Source of the DNA: Altererythrobacter sp.
GTDB lineage: Bacteria > Pseudomonadota > Alphaproteobacteria > Sphingomonadales > Sphingomonadaceae
Length of the DNA stretch: 64,000 nt
Direction: 5' to 3'
NCBI GenBank assembly: GCA_017308255.1
Contig: JAFKFN010000002.1
Location: 1 to 64,000, forward strand
The first letter of the stretch is position 1; each line of letters opens with the position of its first letter. The notes under the pieces are model-generated. The model saw nothing but the letters and a program-made list of their open reading frames with translations. It searched no databases and was not told the origin of the DNA. Both the position numbers and the translations under genes were made by a program. Positions 15,774-24,397 of this stretch are shown piece by piece.

Positions 15774-17108
15774 TCAGGCGGCGACGGTTTCCAGCAGGCG
15801 TCCATGGATGGAATTGGGCCCGGCTGCGGCCAGCTCGACCCTCACCAGGTCGCCGATCGCCGCCTCACCCTCGAAGAACACCGATTGCAGCCAGGGGGAT
15901 TTGCCCAGCCATTGCCCCGGCTTCTTGCCGCGCCGTTCCACCAGCACCTCGCAGCGCTTGCCGACCGATGCCGCGTTGAACGCCAGCTGATCGCGATTGA
16001 GCGCGGCCTGGAGCCGTTGCAACCGCTCGTCCATCACGTCGCGCGGGATCTGGCCGTCCATCGCCGCGGCGGGCGTGCCGGGGCGGGGGGAGTACTTGAA
16101 GCTATAGGCCTGGGCATAGCCCACTGCGTCGACGAGTTGCAGCGTCTCCTCGAACTCGGCCTCCGTCTCGCCGGGAAAGCCGACGATGAAATCGCCGCTT
16201 AGCGCGATGTCGGGCCGCGCGGCGCGGAAACGGTCGAGCAGCTTCAGGTAACTGTCCGCCGTATGGCTGCGATTCATCGCTTTCAGCACCCTGTTGCTGC
16301 CGCTCTGCACCGGTAGGTGCAGGTAGGGCATCAGCTTCTCCACCTCCGCGTGGCACGCGATCAGCCCTTCGGTGACATCCATCGGATGGCTGGTGGTATA
16401 GCGAATCCGCTGCAAATCCGGCAGCTTGGCCAGCTCTCTTATCAATGCGTCGAACTCGAAAGCGTCATCGCCCGAACCCGGGTTGCGCCAGGCGTTCACG
16501 TTCTGCCCCAGCAGCGTGATCTCGCGCGCGCCACGCTCCACCAGGCTCTCCGCTTCGCGTATCAAATCCTTGAACGGACGCGATATTTCTGCCCCGCGCG
16601 TATAAGGCACGACGCAGTAAGTGCAGAACTTGTCGCACCCCTCCTGCACCGTCAAAAACGCGCCTGGCCCCACTTTCCGCCGCGCCGGCAACGCCGCGAA
16701 CTTGGCGTCGGCGGGCATGTCGGTATCGGTGGTGCGGCGCCCCTCCACGGATTGCGCGATCATCTGCGGAAGGCGGTGATAGGCCTGCGGGCCGACCACC
16801 ATGGAAACCGCCGGGGCGCGGGCCATGATCTCTTCCCCCTCGGCCTGCGCCACGCAGCCGGCCACCGCGATCATCGGCTTCGATCCGTCCGCCTTCTGCA
16901 AGCGGCCGATGTCGGAATAGACCTTCTCCGCCGCCCGTTCCCGGATGTGGCATGTGTTGAGCACGACCAGATCCGCTTCCTCGCCTTCCGGCGCGGCGGA
17001 CAGGCCTTGTCCAGCCAGCAATTCCGCCATGCGTTCGCCGTCATAGACGTTCATCTGGCAGCCGAAGCTCTTGACCCGGAAGGTCTGGGGAGGACCGCTT
17101 TGTCGCAT
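15774..17108 (-). CDS. miaB: tRNA-2-methylthio-N6-dimethylallyladenosine synthase MiaB
   Basis: 444-residue radical-SAM methylthiotransferase that converts i6A37 to ms2i6A37 in tRNA. The first cluster site begins at Cys17 (SFGCQMN), with Cys in 'NTCHIRE' and 'AVAGCVAQ'. The radical-SAM triad CDKFCTYC is at about 159-166. The N-terminal UPF0004 domain, central SAM core and C-terminal TRAM domain (about 380-440) are in family order. It is co-directional with plsC and fur upstream and phoH downstream. Confidence 0.97.
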   Translation of the reverse strand: MRQSGPPQTFRVKSFGCQMNVYDGERMAELLAGQGLSAAPEGEEADLVVLNTCHIRERAAEKVYSDIGRLQKADGSKPMIAVAGCVAQAEGEEIMARAPAVSMVVGPQAYHRLPQMIAQSVEGRRTTDTDMPADAKFAALPARRKVGPGAFLTVQEGCDKFCTYCVVPYTRGAEISRPFKDLIREAESLVERGAREITLLGQNVNAWRNPGSGDDAFEFDALIRELAKLPDLQRIRYTTSHPMDVTEGLIACHAEVEKLMPYLHLPVQSGSNRVLKAMNRSHTADSYLKLLDRFRAARPDIALSGDFIVGFPGETEAEFEETLQLVDAVGYAQAYSFKYSPRPGTPAAAMDGQIPRDVMDERLQRLQAALNRDQLAFNAASVGKRCEVLVERRGKKPGQWLGKSPWLQSVFFEGEAAIGDLVRVELAAAGPNSIHGRLLETVAA

Positions 17109-17139
17109 GCATCGCGCCCTACGCCATTTGCCGCGCGAA

Positions 17140-17844
17140 TTAAAGCCGCAGCGCCCGTTCGATCGCCTCCCGCGCCGCCGCCGTCATCGCCTTGCGATCA
17201 GCCAGCGCCTCGCCCGATAGCGGTTCCAGGAAACGGATCACCAGATCGATCCGCCCCCGCCGCGCGAGGATGCGGCGGGCGTTGGCGAGGCCCGGCTCGT
17301 CCCCGAACCAGGCGATTCCCGCCGCATCGCGATAAGCCAGCGCCACCGGCTGGATCGGCACGTCCCCGCTCAGCGGTTCCGCCGCGGAGAGCAGCGAGCT
17401 GCGGAACGGCAGCAGCGCGGTGCCGTCGCCGGTTGTCGCTTCGGGAAAGATCGTCAGCGGGCGATCGCCCAGCGCCGCCTGGACCTGCGCGACCTGGGCC
17501 GCCACCGATCCGCGCCGGTCGCGGGTGATGAAAACCGTGTCGTTCTGATTGCATAGCCACCTGAGCGCGCCATGGCCGGCAAGGCCGCTGTGGGCCACGA
17601 AAGTCGCCCGGCTCGTTCCCGCGAGAGCGAGGATGTCCAGCCAGCTCAGGTGATTGGCAACGAACAGCGCACCCGCGCGCGGTTCGCCTTCAGTCCGCAC
17701 CCGCAGGCCCGCCATGCGGCCCATGAAGCCGAGGAACAGCGGCGGCACCAGATCCCGCCGGCCCGCCGCGGAGGCAATAACATGGAGCGGAATGATAGTC
17801 AGAAAGCCGAGCGAGACGCCCAGCCACCTGACGCCGCTGCGCAA
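17140..17844 (-). CDS. 1-acyl-sn-glycerol-3-phosphate acyltransferase (PlsC-like)
   Basis: 234-residue membrane-associated acyltransferase of phospholipid synthesis. The catalytic motif HX4D appears as 'NHLSWLD' at about 63-69, and 'FPEATTGDG' is the glycerol-3-phosphate-binding block. The N-terminus is hydrophobic. The start appears to be TTG (17842-17844), 12 bp after the fur stop; no ATG or GTG fits without deleting the conserved first block, although a CTG three codons upstream is possible. It is coupled by position to fur and miaB. Acyl-chain specificity is not readable. Confidence 0.9.
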   Translation of the reverse strand: MRSGVRWLGVSLGFLTIIPLHVIASAAGRRDLVPPLFLGFMGRMAGLRVRTEGEPRAGALFVANHLSWLDILALAGTSRATFVAHSGLAGHGALRWLCNQNDTVFITRDRRGSVAAQVAQVQAALGDRPLTIFPEATTGDGTALLPFRSSLLSAAEPLSGDVPIQPVALAYRDAAGIAWFGDEPGLANARRILARRGRIDLVIRFLEPLSGEALADRKAMTAAAREAIERALRL

Positions 17845-17856
17845 TCGGCTCAGAGC

Positions 17857-18279
17857 TTAGTCCTCGCGGTCGATGCGGACGCCGTAAAGCTCCATCCGGT
17901 GATCGACCAGGCGATAACCGAGCTTTTCGGCGATCACTTTCTGCAGCGCTTCCAGCTCGGGATCGACGAATTCCACCACATTGCCGGTTTCGACATCGAT
18001 CAGGTGGTCGTGATGCGCTTCCGGCGCGGCTTCATAGCGCGCGCGGCCATCGCCGAAATCATGCCGGTCCAGGATGCCCGCTTCCTCGAACAGCCGCACC
18101 GTGCGGTAAACCGTGGCGATCGAGATCTTCGGATCGATCGCCGCGGCGCGGGCATGCAGCGCCTCCACGTCAGGATGGTCCTGCGCCTCGGACAGCACAC
18201 GCGCAATCACGCGCCGCTGCTCAGTTATCCTGAGGCCGCGCTCCGCGCACAGAGCTTCGAGGTCGATGGATTGTTGCAC
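17857..18279 (-). CDS. fur: Fur-family metalloregulator
   Basis: 140-residue transcription factor. The N-terminal winged helix contains 'RITEQRRVIARVL' and 'ISIATVYRTVRLFEEAGIL'; the metal-binding block is 'EAHHDHLIDVETGNVVEF' and lacks the second CxxC pair seen in zinc-stabilised Fur proteins. In alphaproteobacteria such proteins may sense iron or manganese (Fur/Mur), so metal specificity is open. The gene follows a strong terminator and begins the fur-plsC-miaB run. Confidence 0.93.
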   Translation of the reverse strand: MQQSIDLEALCAERGLRITEQRRVIARVLSEAQDHPDVEALHARAAAIDPKISIATVYRTVRLFEEAGILDRHDFGDGRARYEAAPEAHHDHLIDVETGNVVEFVDPELEALQKVIAEKLGYRLVDHRMELYGVRIDRED

Positions 18280-18293
18280 GCCTTGTCCCGATT

Positions 18294-18338
18294 AAAAAAA
18301 GCCGCCCCGCCACTATGGAAGCGGCGGGGCGGTTTTTC
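18294..18338 (-). terminator. Intrinsic terminator of mucR
   Basis: The stem CCGCCCCGCC / GGCGGGGCGG is followed on the minus strand by a T-run (seven T). It lies 24 bp past the mucR stop and just upstream of fur, insulating the two. The T-run on the other side would let it work in both directions. Confidence 0.9.
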
Positions 18339-18361
18339 AACCTTGGCGGCCGGGTGCCGGA

Positions 18362-18802
18362 TTACTCGGCAGTCTTCTTGCGCCGTCCCCGCCGCTGGCC
18401 GGGCTTGCGGCCGAGGCCGATTTCCTTGGCGAGCACGCGGCGCTTTTCGGCATATTCGGGGGCGACCATCGGATAGTCGGCCGACAGGCCCCAGCGGGCG
18501 CGATATTCCGCCGGCGTCAGGCCATGGTCGGTCATCAGGTGGCGCTTGAGCATCTTCATCTTCTTGCCGTCTTCCAGGCAGACGAGATGATCGGGCTTGA
18601 CCGACGCGCGGATCGACACCGCCGGTTCGGGCTTCGCTTCTTCCTGCGCCGGGGTGCCGAGACCAGAAAGCGCACCATAGACGTTCTGGATGAGAACGGG
18701 CAGTTCATCAACGGCCACGCTGTTATTGCTGACATGAGCGGCAACAATGTCCGAAGTCAGTGTTATAAGGGTCTCGGACATGTCGTTTTCTATCGTAGCC
18801 AT
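18362..18802 (-). CDS. MucR/Ros-family transcriptional regulator
   Basis: 146-residue prokaryotic zinc-finger (or degenerate zinc-finger) regulator. The MucR signature is visible: 'VCLEDGKKMKMLKRHLMTDHGLTPAEYRARWGL', here split as VCLEDGKKMKMLKRHL plus MTDHGLTPAEYRARWGL, with the characteristic His residues. The C-terminus is a basic tail (GRKPGQRRGRRKK). MucR/Ros proteins are global, often H-NS-like, repressors of AT-rich targets such as exopolysaccharide and motility genes. The start at 18800-18802 follows GAGGTTCAA; the roughly 150-bp AT-richer upstream gap probably contains its own promoter. Confidence 0.93.
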   Translation of the reverse strand: MATIENDMSETLITLTSDIVAAHVSNNSVAVDELPVLIQNVYGALSGLGTPAQEEAKPEPAVSIRASVKPDHLVCLEDGKKMKMLKRHLMTDHGLTPAEYRARWGLSADYPMVAPEYAEKRRVLAKEIGLGRKPGQRRGRRKKTAE

Positions 18803-18953
18803 TTGAACCTCATTAATTATGATGGCCCGCCCCTACTTGGTTGGCGGCATTATGGCGGCTCCGAAGAGGGGCGCCCCACTTCGCGCCTTATGCGGGTCTA
18901 ATACAGCTGGCAAGCCTTATTCGATAATGCGGAACGCCGTAAAAGTATCCGGG

Positions 18954-19415
18954 CTAGTTCGTTTCGAGCCGAAAGGTAATCGCATCTAGCGGCCCGCTGG
19001 TTACGCGGCGGTAATAGTTCCGGCGGCGGCCCACTGCCACGAATCCGTGGCGCCGATACAGCGATTCGGCGGGATTTCCCTCGCGCATTTCAAGAAACAG
19101 CCTGTCCGCGCCCCGCGCGCGCGCTTCCGCGATGACCCGGCGGAGCAAGGCCCCGCCGATTCCCTGCCCGCGCAATGCGGGAAGCACGGCGATGAGCAGC
19201 AGTTCCTCCTCGTCCACCGCGCCCCGGGTCAGCGCGAAGCCCGCCGCGGGCGCCGCTTCGCCCGGGGCCGTACCGTCGGCGCCGATCAGCAGGTAATGCG
19301 TGCCTGGCATCACCAGGGCATCGCCCACCTGGCGGCGCGTCCAGGCTTCGCCGTAAGCCGGATCGAAGGCGGCTTCCATCACCGCCATAATCCGGTCGAG
19401 ATCGTCATCGATCAT
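18954..19415 (-). CDS. rimI: Ribosomal-protein-alanine N-acetyltransferase (RimI-like GNAT)
   Basis: 153-residue GNAT acetyltransferase. The acetyl-CoA loop is 'LPALRGQGIGGALLRRVI' (R-G-x-G-I/G-G) at about 85-102, followed by 'DRLFLEMREGNPAESLYRRHGF', the typical RimI C-terminal block. The ATG at 19413-19415 overlaps the TGA of tsaB (ATGA); the tsaB-rimI pairing is widespread and supports the assignment. Acetylation of S18 is the family precedent; other targets are possible. Confidence 0.93.
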   Translation of the reverse strand: MIDDDLDRIMAVMEAAFDPAYGEAWTRRQVGDALVMPGTHYLLIGADGTAPGEAAPAAGFALTRGAVDEEELLLIAVLPALRGQGIGGALLRRVIAEARARGADRLFLEMREGNPAESLYRRHGFVAVGRRRNYYRRVTSGPLDAITFRLETN

Positions 19416-20026
19416 GCAGCCGGTAGCCGCGCGTCGGGCGGCCGGCCGTAGAGGGGGGAGAGGCTGGCGGTAAGGAGCACCTCGGGCAGCAGCGGGAAGC
19501 ACCGCGCATCGGGCAGGATGTCCAGCGCCGCCCCGTCCGATCCGGCGGCGGCGGTCAGGGCCTTCGCTTCGCTGCCCGCCGCCACACGCTGGCGCGCATT
19601 CGCCGCTGCCTGGGCCGGCGCGAGCGAGCGAACGTCGTTCTCGGGCATGGAGTCGGCGCCGAAATCCTGCACAAACCATTCGCCGTGGCCGCCGGTCATG
19701 CACACGGTGACGGGGCCGGGATGGGCCTGCCGGGCCATGGCCGCGACCAGCGCCAGCGTGGGATAGCCAAGCACGTCGGCTTGCCAGGCCAGGCCCAGCG
19801 CGCGCGCCGCGGCGAGGCCGATACGCACCCCGGTGAAGCTGCCCGGGCCGAGTGAGACGACGATCCGCTCCGCGCGCCCCTTGCCGGGCAATTCCGCGAT
19901 CATCGGCACCAGCCGTTCGGCATGGCCGCGCCCGATCACTTCGAAGGCGCCCGCGATCAGGGCCGAGCCCTCGAACAGGGCGGCCGAACAGGCCTCGGTG
20001 GCGCTGTCGATGACCAGGGTCCGCAC
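19412..20026 (-). CDS. tsaB: tRNA threonylcarbamoyladenosine biosynthesis protein TsaB
   Basis: 204-residue ASKHA-fold scaffold partner of TsaD in t6A37 formation. The N-terminus 'TLVIDSATEACSAALFEG' and the block 'VSLGPGSFTGVRIGLAAARALGLA' are diagnostic. Start is the GTG at 20024-20026, since the conserved TLVIDSA sequence follows it immediately; a longer in-frame extension is Ser/Arg-rich and overlaps the next gene. No convincing Shine-Dalgarno sequence is seen. The stop is coupled to rimI. Confidence 0.93.
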   Translation of the reverse strand: MRTLVIDSATEACSAALFEGSALIAGAFEVIGRGHAERLVPMIAELPGKGRAERIVVSLGPGSFTGVRIGLAAARALGLAWQADVLGYPTLALVAAMARQAHPGPVTVCMTGGHGEWFVQDFGADSMPENDVRSLAPAQAAANARQRVAAGSEAKALTAAAGSDGAALDILPDARCFPLLPEVLLTASLSPLYGRPPDARLPAA

Positions 20027-20036
20027 GGGGGGCGGA

Positions 20037-20645
20037 TTACAGCAGGCGGTTGAAGACGTCGAACTCCGGGCGCGGGCTGCGGCCGAAGATGCTCGCCCTG
20101 TCGCCATAGCCGATCGAGCAGATGAAGTTCGACTTCACGTTTGGCTGGTCGGCGAAGAATTCCGCGTCCACCGCGTCGTTGTTGAAGCCCGACATCGGCC
20201 CGCAATCGAGCCCCAGCGCCCGCGCCGCCATGATCAGGTAGGCGCCTTGCAGAGACGAATTGCGAAAGGCGTTCTTGCGCCGCAATTCCTCGCTGCCGGC
20301 AAACCAGCTGCGCGCGTCGGTATGGGGGAACAGCCACGGCAGCTGCTCGTGGAATTCGCTGTCCATGCCCACGATCACGCAGACCGGCGCCGTGGTGATC
20401 TTCGGCTGGTTCTTTTCGCTGGCATGTTTCGCCAGCCGCGCCTTGGCTTCGGCCGATTTGCACCAGACGAACCGGCCGGGAAGCTGGTTGGCGGACGTGG
20501 GGCCGAACTTCATCAGCGCCCAGATCGCGTGGACCTGGTCTTCGGAAACGTCCTTGTCGAGCCAGCCGTTGAAGCTGCGCGCCTGGCGGAAAAGCTGGTC
20601 GAGCGCGGCGTCGGACAGCGGCGCCGCCAAGTCTTCGCCCGCCAT
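20037..20645 (-). CDS. Nitroreductase-family FMN oxidoreductase (RutE-like)
   Basis: 202-residue cytoplasmic flavin enzyme. The pattern 'FRQARSFNGWLDKDVSEDQVHAIWALMKFGPTSAN' (shown in parts: FRQARSFNGW, LMKFGPTSAN) and 'SSLQGAYLIMAARALGLDCGPMSGF' match the malonic-semialdehyde-reductase/RutE branch (nitroreductase family). Start at ATG 20643-20645 overlaps the nfuA stop (TGATG); a GTG one codon upstream is also possible. No other rut pathway gene is nearby, so a general reductase role is as likely as pyrimidine breakdown. Confidence 0.88.
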   Translation of the reverse strand: MAGEDLAAPLSDAALDQLFRQARSFNGWLDKDVSEDQVHAIWALMKFGPTSANQLPGRFVWCKSAEAKARLAKHASEKNQPKITTAPVCVIVGMDSEFHEQLPWLFPHTDARSWFAGSEELRRKNAFRNSSLQGAYLIMAARALGLDCGPMSGFNNDAVDAEFFADQPNVKSNFICSIGYGDRASIFGRSPRPEFDVFNRLL

Positions 20646-21229
20646 CACGCCGCGCGCACTTCATGCACTTCGGGGACATAGTGCTTCAGCAGCCCCTCGA
20701 TGCCTTGCTTGAGCGTGGCGGTCGAGCTGGGGCAGCCGGAACAGGCACCGTGCATCGCCAGATAGACCACCCCGTCGCGGAAACCGCGATAGCGGATGTC
20801 GCCGCCGTCGTTAGCCACGGCGGGGCGCACGCGGGTTTCGATCAGTTCCCGGATCTGGGCCACGATCTCCGCATCGGCCGGATCGTCGCCCACATCGCCA
20901 TCCTCGTCCGCTTCGGGCGGTACGGAGAAACCCGCCGCATCCCCCCCCGCGAACAGCGGTGCCTCGCTGATGAAATGATCGAGCAGCACCGCGACGACCA
21001 GCGGCTTCAGCACCATCCAGTCGGCCCCGGGGGCAGCCGTGACCGAGACGAAATCGGCGCCGAAGAACACGCCCGTCACCTCGCCGGTATCGAACAGGGC
21101 CTGCGCCAGCGGGCTGGCCTCGGCTTCCTCGGGCGTGGCGAAGTCGCGCGTGCCGGCGGGCATGACCTGCCGGCCGGGCAGGAACTTCAGCGTGGCGGGA
21201 TTGGGCGTGGTTTCGGTCTCGATGAACAT
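20645..21229 (-). CDS. NifU/NfuA-type Fe-S cluster scaffold-carrier
   Basis: 194 residues in two domains: an N-terminal Nfu_N domain ('MFIETETTPNPATLKFLPG', about 1-90) and a C-terminal NifU-like domain with the cluster ligands CSGC at 163-166. An acidic linker (PEADEDGDVGDDPADAE) joins them. This is the layout of alphaproteobacterial/mitochondrial NFU proteins that deliver [4Fe-4S] clusters. It is first in a coupled run with the nitroreductase and tsaB-rimI; MiaB downstream is itself a double-cluster enzyme. Confidence 0.94.
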   Translation of the reverse strand: MFIETETTPNPATLKFLPGRQVMPAGTRDFATPEEAEASPLAQALFDTGEVTGVFFGADFVSVTAAPGADWMVLKPLVVAVLLDHFISEAPLFAGGDAAGFSVPPEADEDGDVGDDPADAEIVAQIRELIETRVRPAVANDGGDIRYRGFRDGVVYLAMHGACSGCPSSTATLKQGIEGLLKHYVPEVHEVRAA

Positions 21230-21358
21230 GCCCGCGATGTAGGGCGCGCCACGCAGGCTCGCAAGCGCCGGAGGGAGAGAACAAGATGCACGGGGAACAA
21301 GACTCTGCGGCCATCATTCACTAACGCTTCATACCCAGACCCCTTATCAGGCGGGATC

Positions 21359-24313
21359 ATGTCGCTCATTCGCCGCGCGCTCGGCGCCCTTCCTGCCCTG
21401 CTGCTGCTCGCCCCGCTTTCCGCCGGGGCGCAGCAGGCAGCGGTCCTTTCCACAGCGCCGATCGCGGTTCCCACGGCGCCGCCCGCCGCGCTTCCGCCGG
21501 CGCCGCGCTATGCGCGCCCTGACGATCCGTGGATCTATCGCGGCACCGACATCCCGATCGACCAGGGATGGCTGTTCGGGGAAATGCCCAATGGTGTGCG
21601 CTATGCGGTGCGCGAGAACGGGGTTCCGCCGGGCCAGGTCTCGATTCGCGTGCGGATCGACGCCGGCTCGCTTCACGAACGGGATGACGAGCGCGGCTTC
21701 GCCCATCTGATAGAGCACCTGACCTTCCGCCAGTCGAAGTATCTCGGCAATGGCGAGGCGATCCCGCATTTCCAGCGGCTCGGCGCCAGCCTGGGTAATG
21801 ACACCAATGCGCAGACCACGCCCACGCAGACCGTCTATCAGCTCGACCTGCCCAACGCGACGCGCGCCACGCTGGAAGAAAGCGTCCGTCTCCTGGCCAG
21901 CATGATCCAGGAACCGACGCTGAGCGAAGCGAACGTCCAGACCGAGGTGCCGATCGTCCTGGCCGAACGGCGCGAGCGCGGCGGGCCGGAACAGCGCATC
22001 GCCGAAGGCACGCGCGAGGTGTTCTTCGCCGGCCAGCGGCTGGCGGACCGCAGCCCGATCGGCTCGGTCGCGGCGCTGCAGGCGGCCACTTCTCAGTCGG
22101 TCAAGGCCTTCCACCAGCGCTGGTATCGCCCTGAGAACGCCACCGTGGTCGTCGTCGGCGATGTCGACCGGACGTATCTCGCCGCCCTGGTCGAACAGAA
22201 TTTCGGCGATTGGCAAGTGGCGGGCCAGGCCGCGCCCGCGCCGGATTTCGGCGATCCCGCGGCCCCGCGCGGCGCGGATGCGGCCAACCCGGTGGGCGAG
22301 GTCAAGGTGCTGGTCGAGCCCGGGCAGCCGCGCGGCCTGACTTATGCCATCCTGCGCCCGTGGCACCAGGTCACCGACAATCTGGAATACAATCGCGGCC
22401 TGCTGATCGATTCGATCGCCGAGGCCATCGTCAATCGCCGGCTGGAAGCGCGCGCCCGCAGGGGCGGCAGCTTCCTCTATGCCCAGGTGGAACAGCACAA
22501 GACCGCGCGTTCGGCCGATGCCACTTACGTGGCCTTCGCGCCGCTCAGCGATGACTGGAAGACCCCGCTTGCCGAAGTGCGCGCTGTCATCGCCGATGCC
22601 GTCGCCAGGCCGCCCAGCCAGGCGGAGATCGATCGCGAACTGGCCGATTACGACGTGGCTTTCGCCAACATGGTGGAGCAGAGCCGTATTCAGGCCGATG
22701 GCGCGCTTGCCGATAGCATTGTCGGCGCGGTGGACATCCGCGAGGCGGTCGCCTCGCCGGAGACCATTCTGCAGGTGTTCCGGTCGATGAAGGATCGTTT
22801 CACGCCGGAGGCGATCCACGAACACACCAAGGCGCTGTTCGCGGGCGAGGTCATCCGCGCGCTGATGGTCACGCCGCAAGCAAATGCGGGCGATCAGGCC
22901 GCGCTGCGCACCGCGATGCTGGCCCCGGTCAAGAGCGACAGCACCATCCGCAATGCGTTGAAGCCGCTCACCTTCGCGGAACTGCCGCCGATCGGCGCGC
23001 CGGCCGATCCGATCCTGCGCGAACCGCTCGGCCTGGTCCCGGTCGGCGACGTGGAGAAGATCGAATACGCCAATGGCGTAAAGGTGCTGCTGTGGCCGAC
23101 GAATAACGAGCCGGGGCGCGCCACCGTGCGCGTGCGCTTTGGCGGCGGTCGCCAGAGCTTTGCGCCGGAAGAAGGGGTCTACGCCCTGCTCGGCCAGACG
23201 GCGCTGATGGGCTCGGGCTTCGGCATGGTCGATCAGAACCAGCTCGAACTGCTCGCCGCCGGCCGCAAGATGACCTTCAATTTCAACATCGAGGACGGGA
23301 CCTTCGTGTTCGAAGGCCTGACTCGCGCGGAAGACGTGGCCGATCAGCTTTATCTCTTCGCTGCCAAGCTGGCGACGCCCCGGTGGGACGCGCAACCGTT
23401 CGAGCGCGCGCGGGCGAGTGCGCTGCTGTCCTACGACAGTCTTGCCGGCAGTCCCGAAGGGGTGATCAACCGCGATCTCGAATGGCTGATGCATGGCCGC
23501 GATCCGCGCTTCGCCACGCCGGCGCCCGATGCCTTGCGCAAGGCGACGCCGGAGGGATTCGAACAGGTGTGGTCGCGGCTGCTCGGCGAAGGGCCGGTGG
23601 AAGTGGACGTGTTCGGCGATTTCGATCGGGAAACCGTGGTCGCCGCCTTGTCGCGCACTTTTGGCGCATTGCCCCCGCGCGCGCCGGCCCACGCGGGCCC
23701 GCCGTTCGGCGCCTTCCCGATGGCCAATGCCACGCCGCTGGTGCTGAATCACCACGGCGAGGCGGACCAGGCCGCGGCGGTGATCGCCTGGCCCACGGGC
23801 GGCGGTTCCGACGCCCTGCCGCAGAGCCGCAAGCTCGAAGTGCTCGCGCAGCTGTTCTCCAATCGCCTGCTCGATGCGATGCGCGAGCGGCTGGGCGCCA
23901 GCTATTCGCCCTATGTTGGCTCCACCTGGCCGCTGGAGGGCACCGGCGGCGGTAACCTGCTGGCTTTCGCCCAGTTGCCGCCGGAGCAGGTTCCCGTGTT
24001 CTTCGAGGAAGCGGAGAAGATCGCCGGCGATCTGGCGGCGAGCGGTCCCACGGCGGACGAGCTGGCCCGCGTGACCGAGCCGATGCGCCAGCTTCTGGCC
24101 CGCATGCAGACAGGGCATACCTTCTGGCTCAACCAGCTCCAGGGCGCGACGACCGATCCCAACCGGCTGATGTGGCTGCCTTCGCTGATGACCGACTATA
24201 CCCGCGTCACCCCGGAGGAGATGCGCGCGCTTGCCGCCCGCTATCTCGGCGCGCGGGACGGCTATCGGATCGCGGTGCTGCCCGATGGCGGGGGCGCCAT
24301 GGGCCAGCCGTAA
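21359..24313 (+). CDS. M16-family (pitrilysin-like) zinc metallopeptidase, exported
   Basis: 984-residue periplasmic peptidase with a Sec signal (MSLIRRALGALPALLLLAPL). The inverted zinc motif HxxEH is HLIEH at residues 116-120 in 'GFAHLIEHLTF', with the downstream acidic region 'EANVQTEVPIVLAERRE' about 75 residues later. Two M16 repeats are present, the C-terminal one lacking the zinc motif, as in pitrilysin-type single-chain enzymes. A proline/alanine-rich linker follows the signal. The ATG at 21359 has AGGCGGGA upstream; long in-frame upstream sequence is antisense to nfuA and rejected. It is divergent from nfuA. Confidence 0.93.
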   Translation: MSLIRRALGALPALLLLAPLSAGAQQAAVLSTAPIAVPTAPPAALPPAPRYARPDDPWIYRGTDIPIDQGWLFGEMPNGVRYAVRENGVPPGQVSIRVRIDAGSLHERDDERGFAHLIEHLTFRQSKYLGNGEAIPHFQRLGASLGNDTNAQTTPTQTVYQLDLPNATRATLEESVRLLASMIQEPTLSEANVQTEVPIVLAERRERGGPEQRIAEGTREVFFAGQRLADRSPIGSVAALQAATSQSVKAFHQRWYRPENATVVVVGDVDRTYLAALVEQNFGDWQVAGQAAPAPDFGDPAAPRGADAANPVGEVKVLVEPGQPRGLTYAILRPWHQVTDNLEYNRGLLIDSIAEAIVNRRLEARARRGGSFLYAQVEQHKTARSADATYVAFAPLSDDWKTPLAEVRAVIADAVARPPSQAEIDRELADYDVAFANMVEQSRIQADGALADSIVGAVDIREAVASPETILQVFRSMKDRFTPEAIHEHTKALFAGEVIRALMVTPQANAGDQAALRTAMLAPVKSDSTIRNALKPLTFAELPPIGAPADPILREPLGLVPVGDVEKIEYANGVKVLLWPTNNEPGRATVRVRFGGGRQSFAPEEGVYALLGQTALMGSGFGMVDQNQLELLAAGRKMTFNFNIEDGTFVFEGLTRAEDVADQLYLFAAKLATPRWDAQPFERARASALLSYDSLAGSPEGVINRDLEWLMHGRDPRFATPAPDALRKATPEGFEQVWSRLLGEGPVEVDVFGDFDRETVVAALSRTFGALPPRAPAHAGPPFGAFPMANATPLVLNHHGEADQAAAVIAWPTGGGSDALPQSRKLEVLAQLFSNRLLDAMRERLGASYSPYVGSTWPLEGTGGGNLLAFAQLPPEQVPVFFEEAEKIAGDLAASGPTADELARVTEPMRQLLARMQTGHTFWLNQLQGATTDPNRLMWLPSLMTDYTRVTPEEMRALAARYLGARDGYRIAVLPDGGGAMGQP

Positions 24314-24397
24314 GCCATGCCGCCCTTGTGACGGGGAAGCGATAACCCATGTAACATTTGCGCCGCTGCCCTGCGACGGGTAGGGCGCGGCTTCCCA

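Noticed and set aside
20663-21358. N-terminal extension of the M16 peptidase
   Set aside because: It is antisense to nfuA and precedes a normal signal peptide at 21359.
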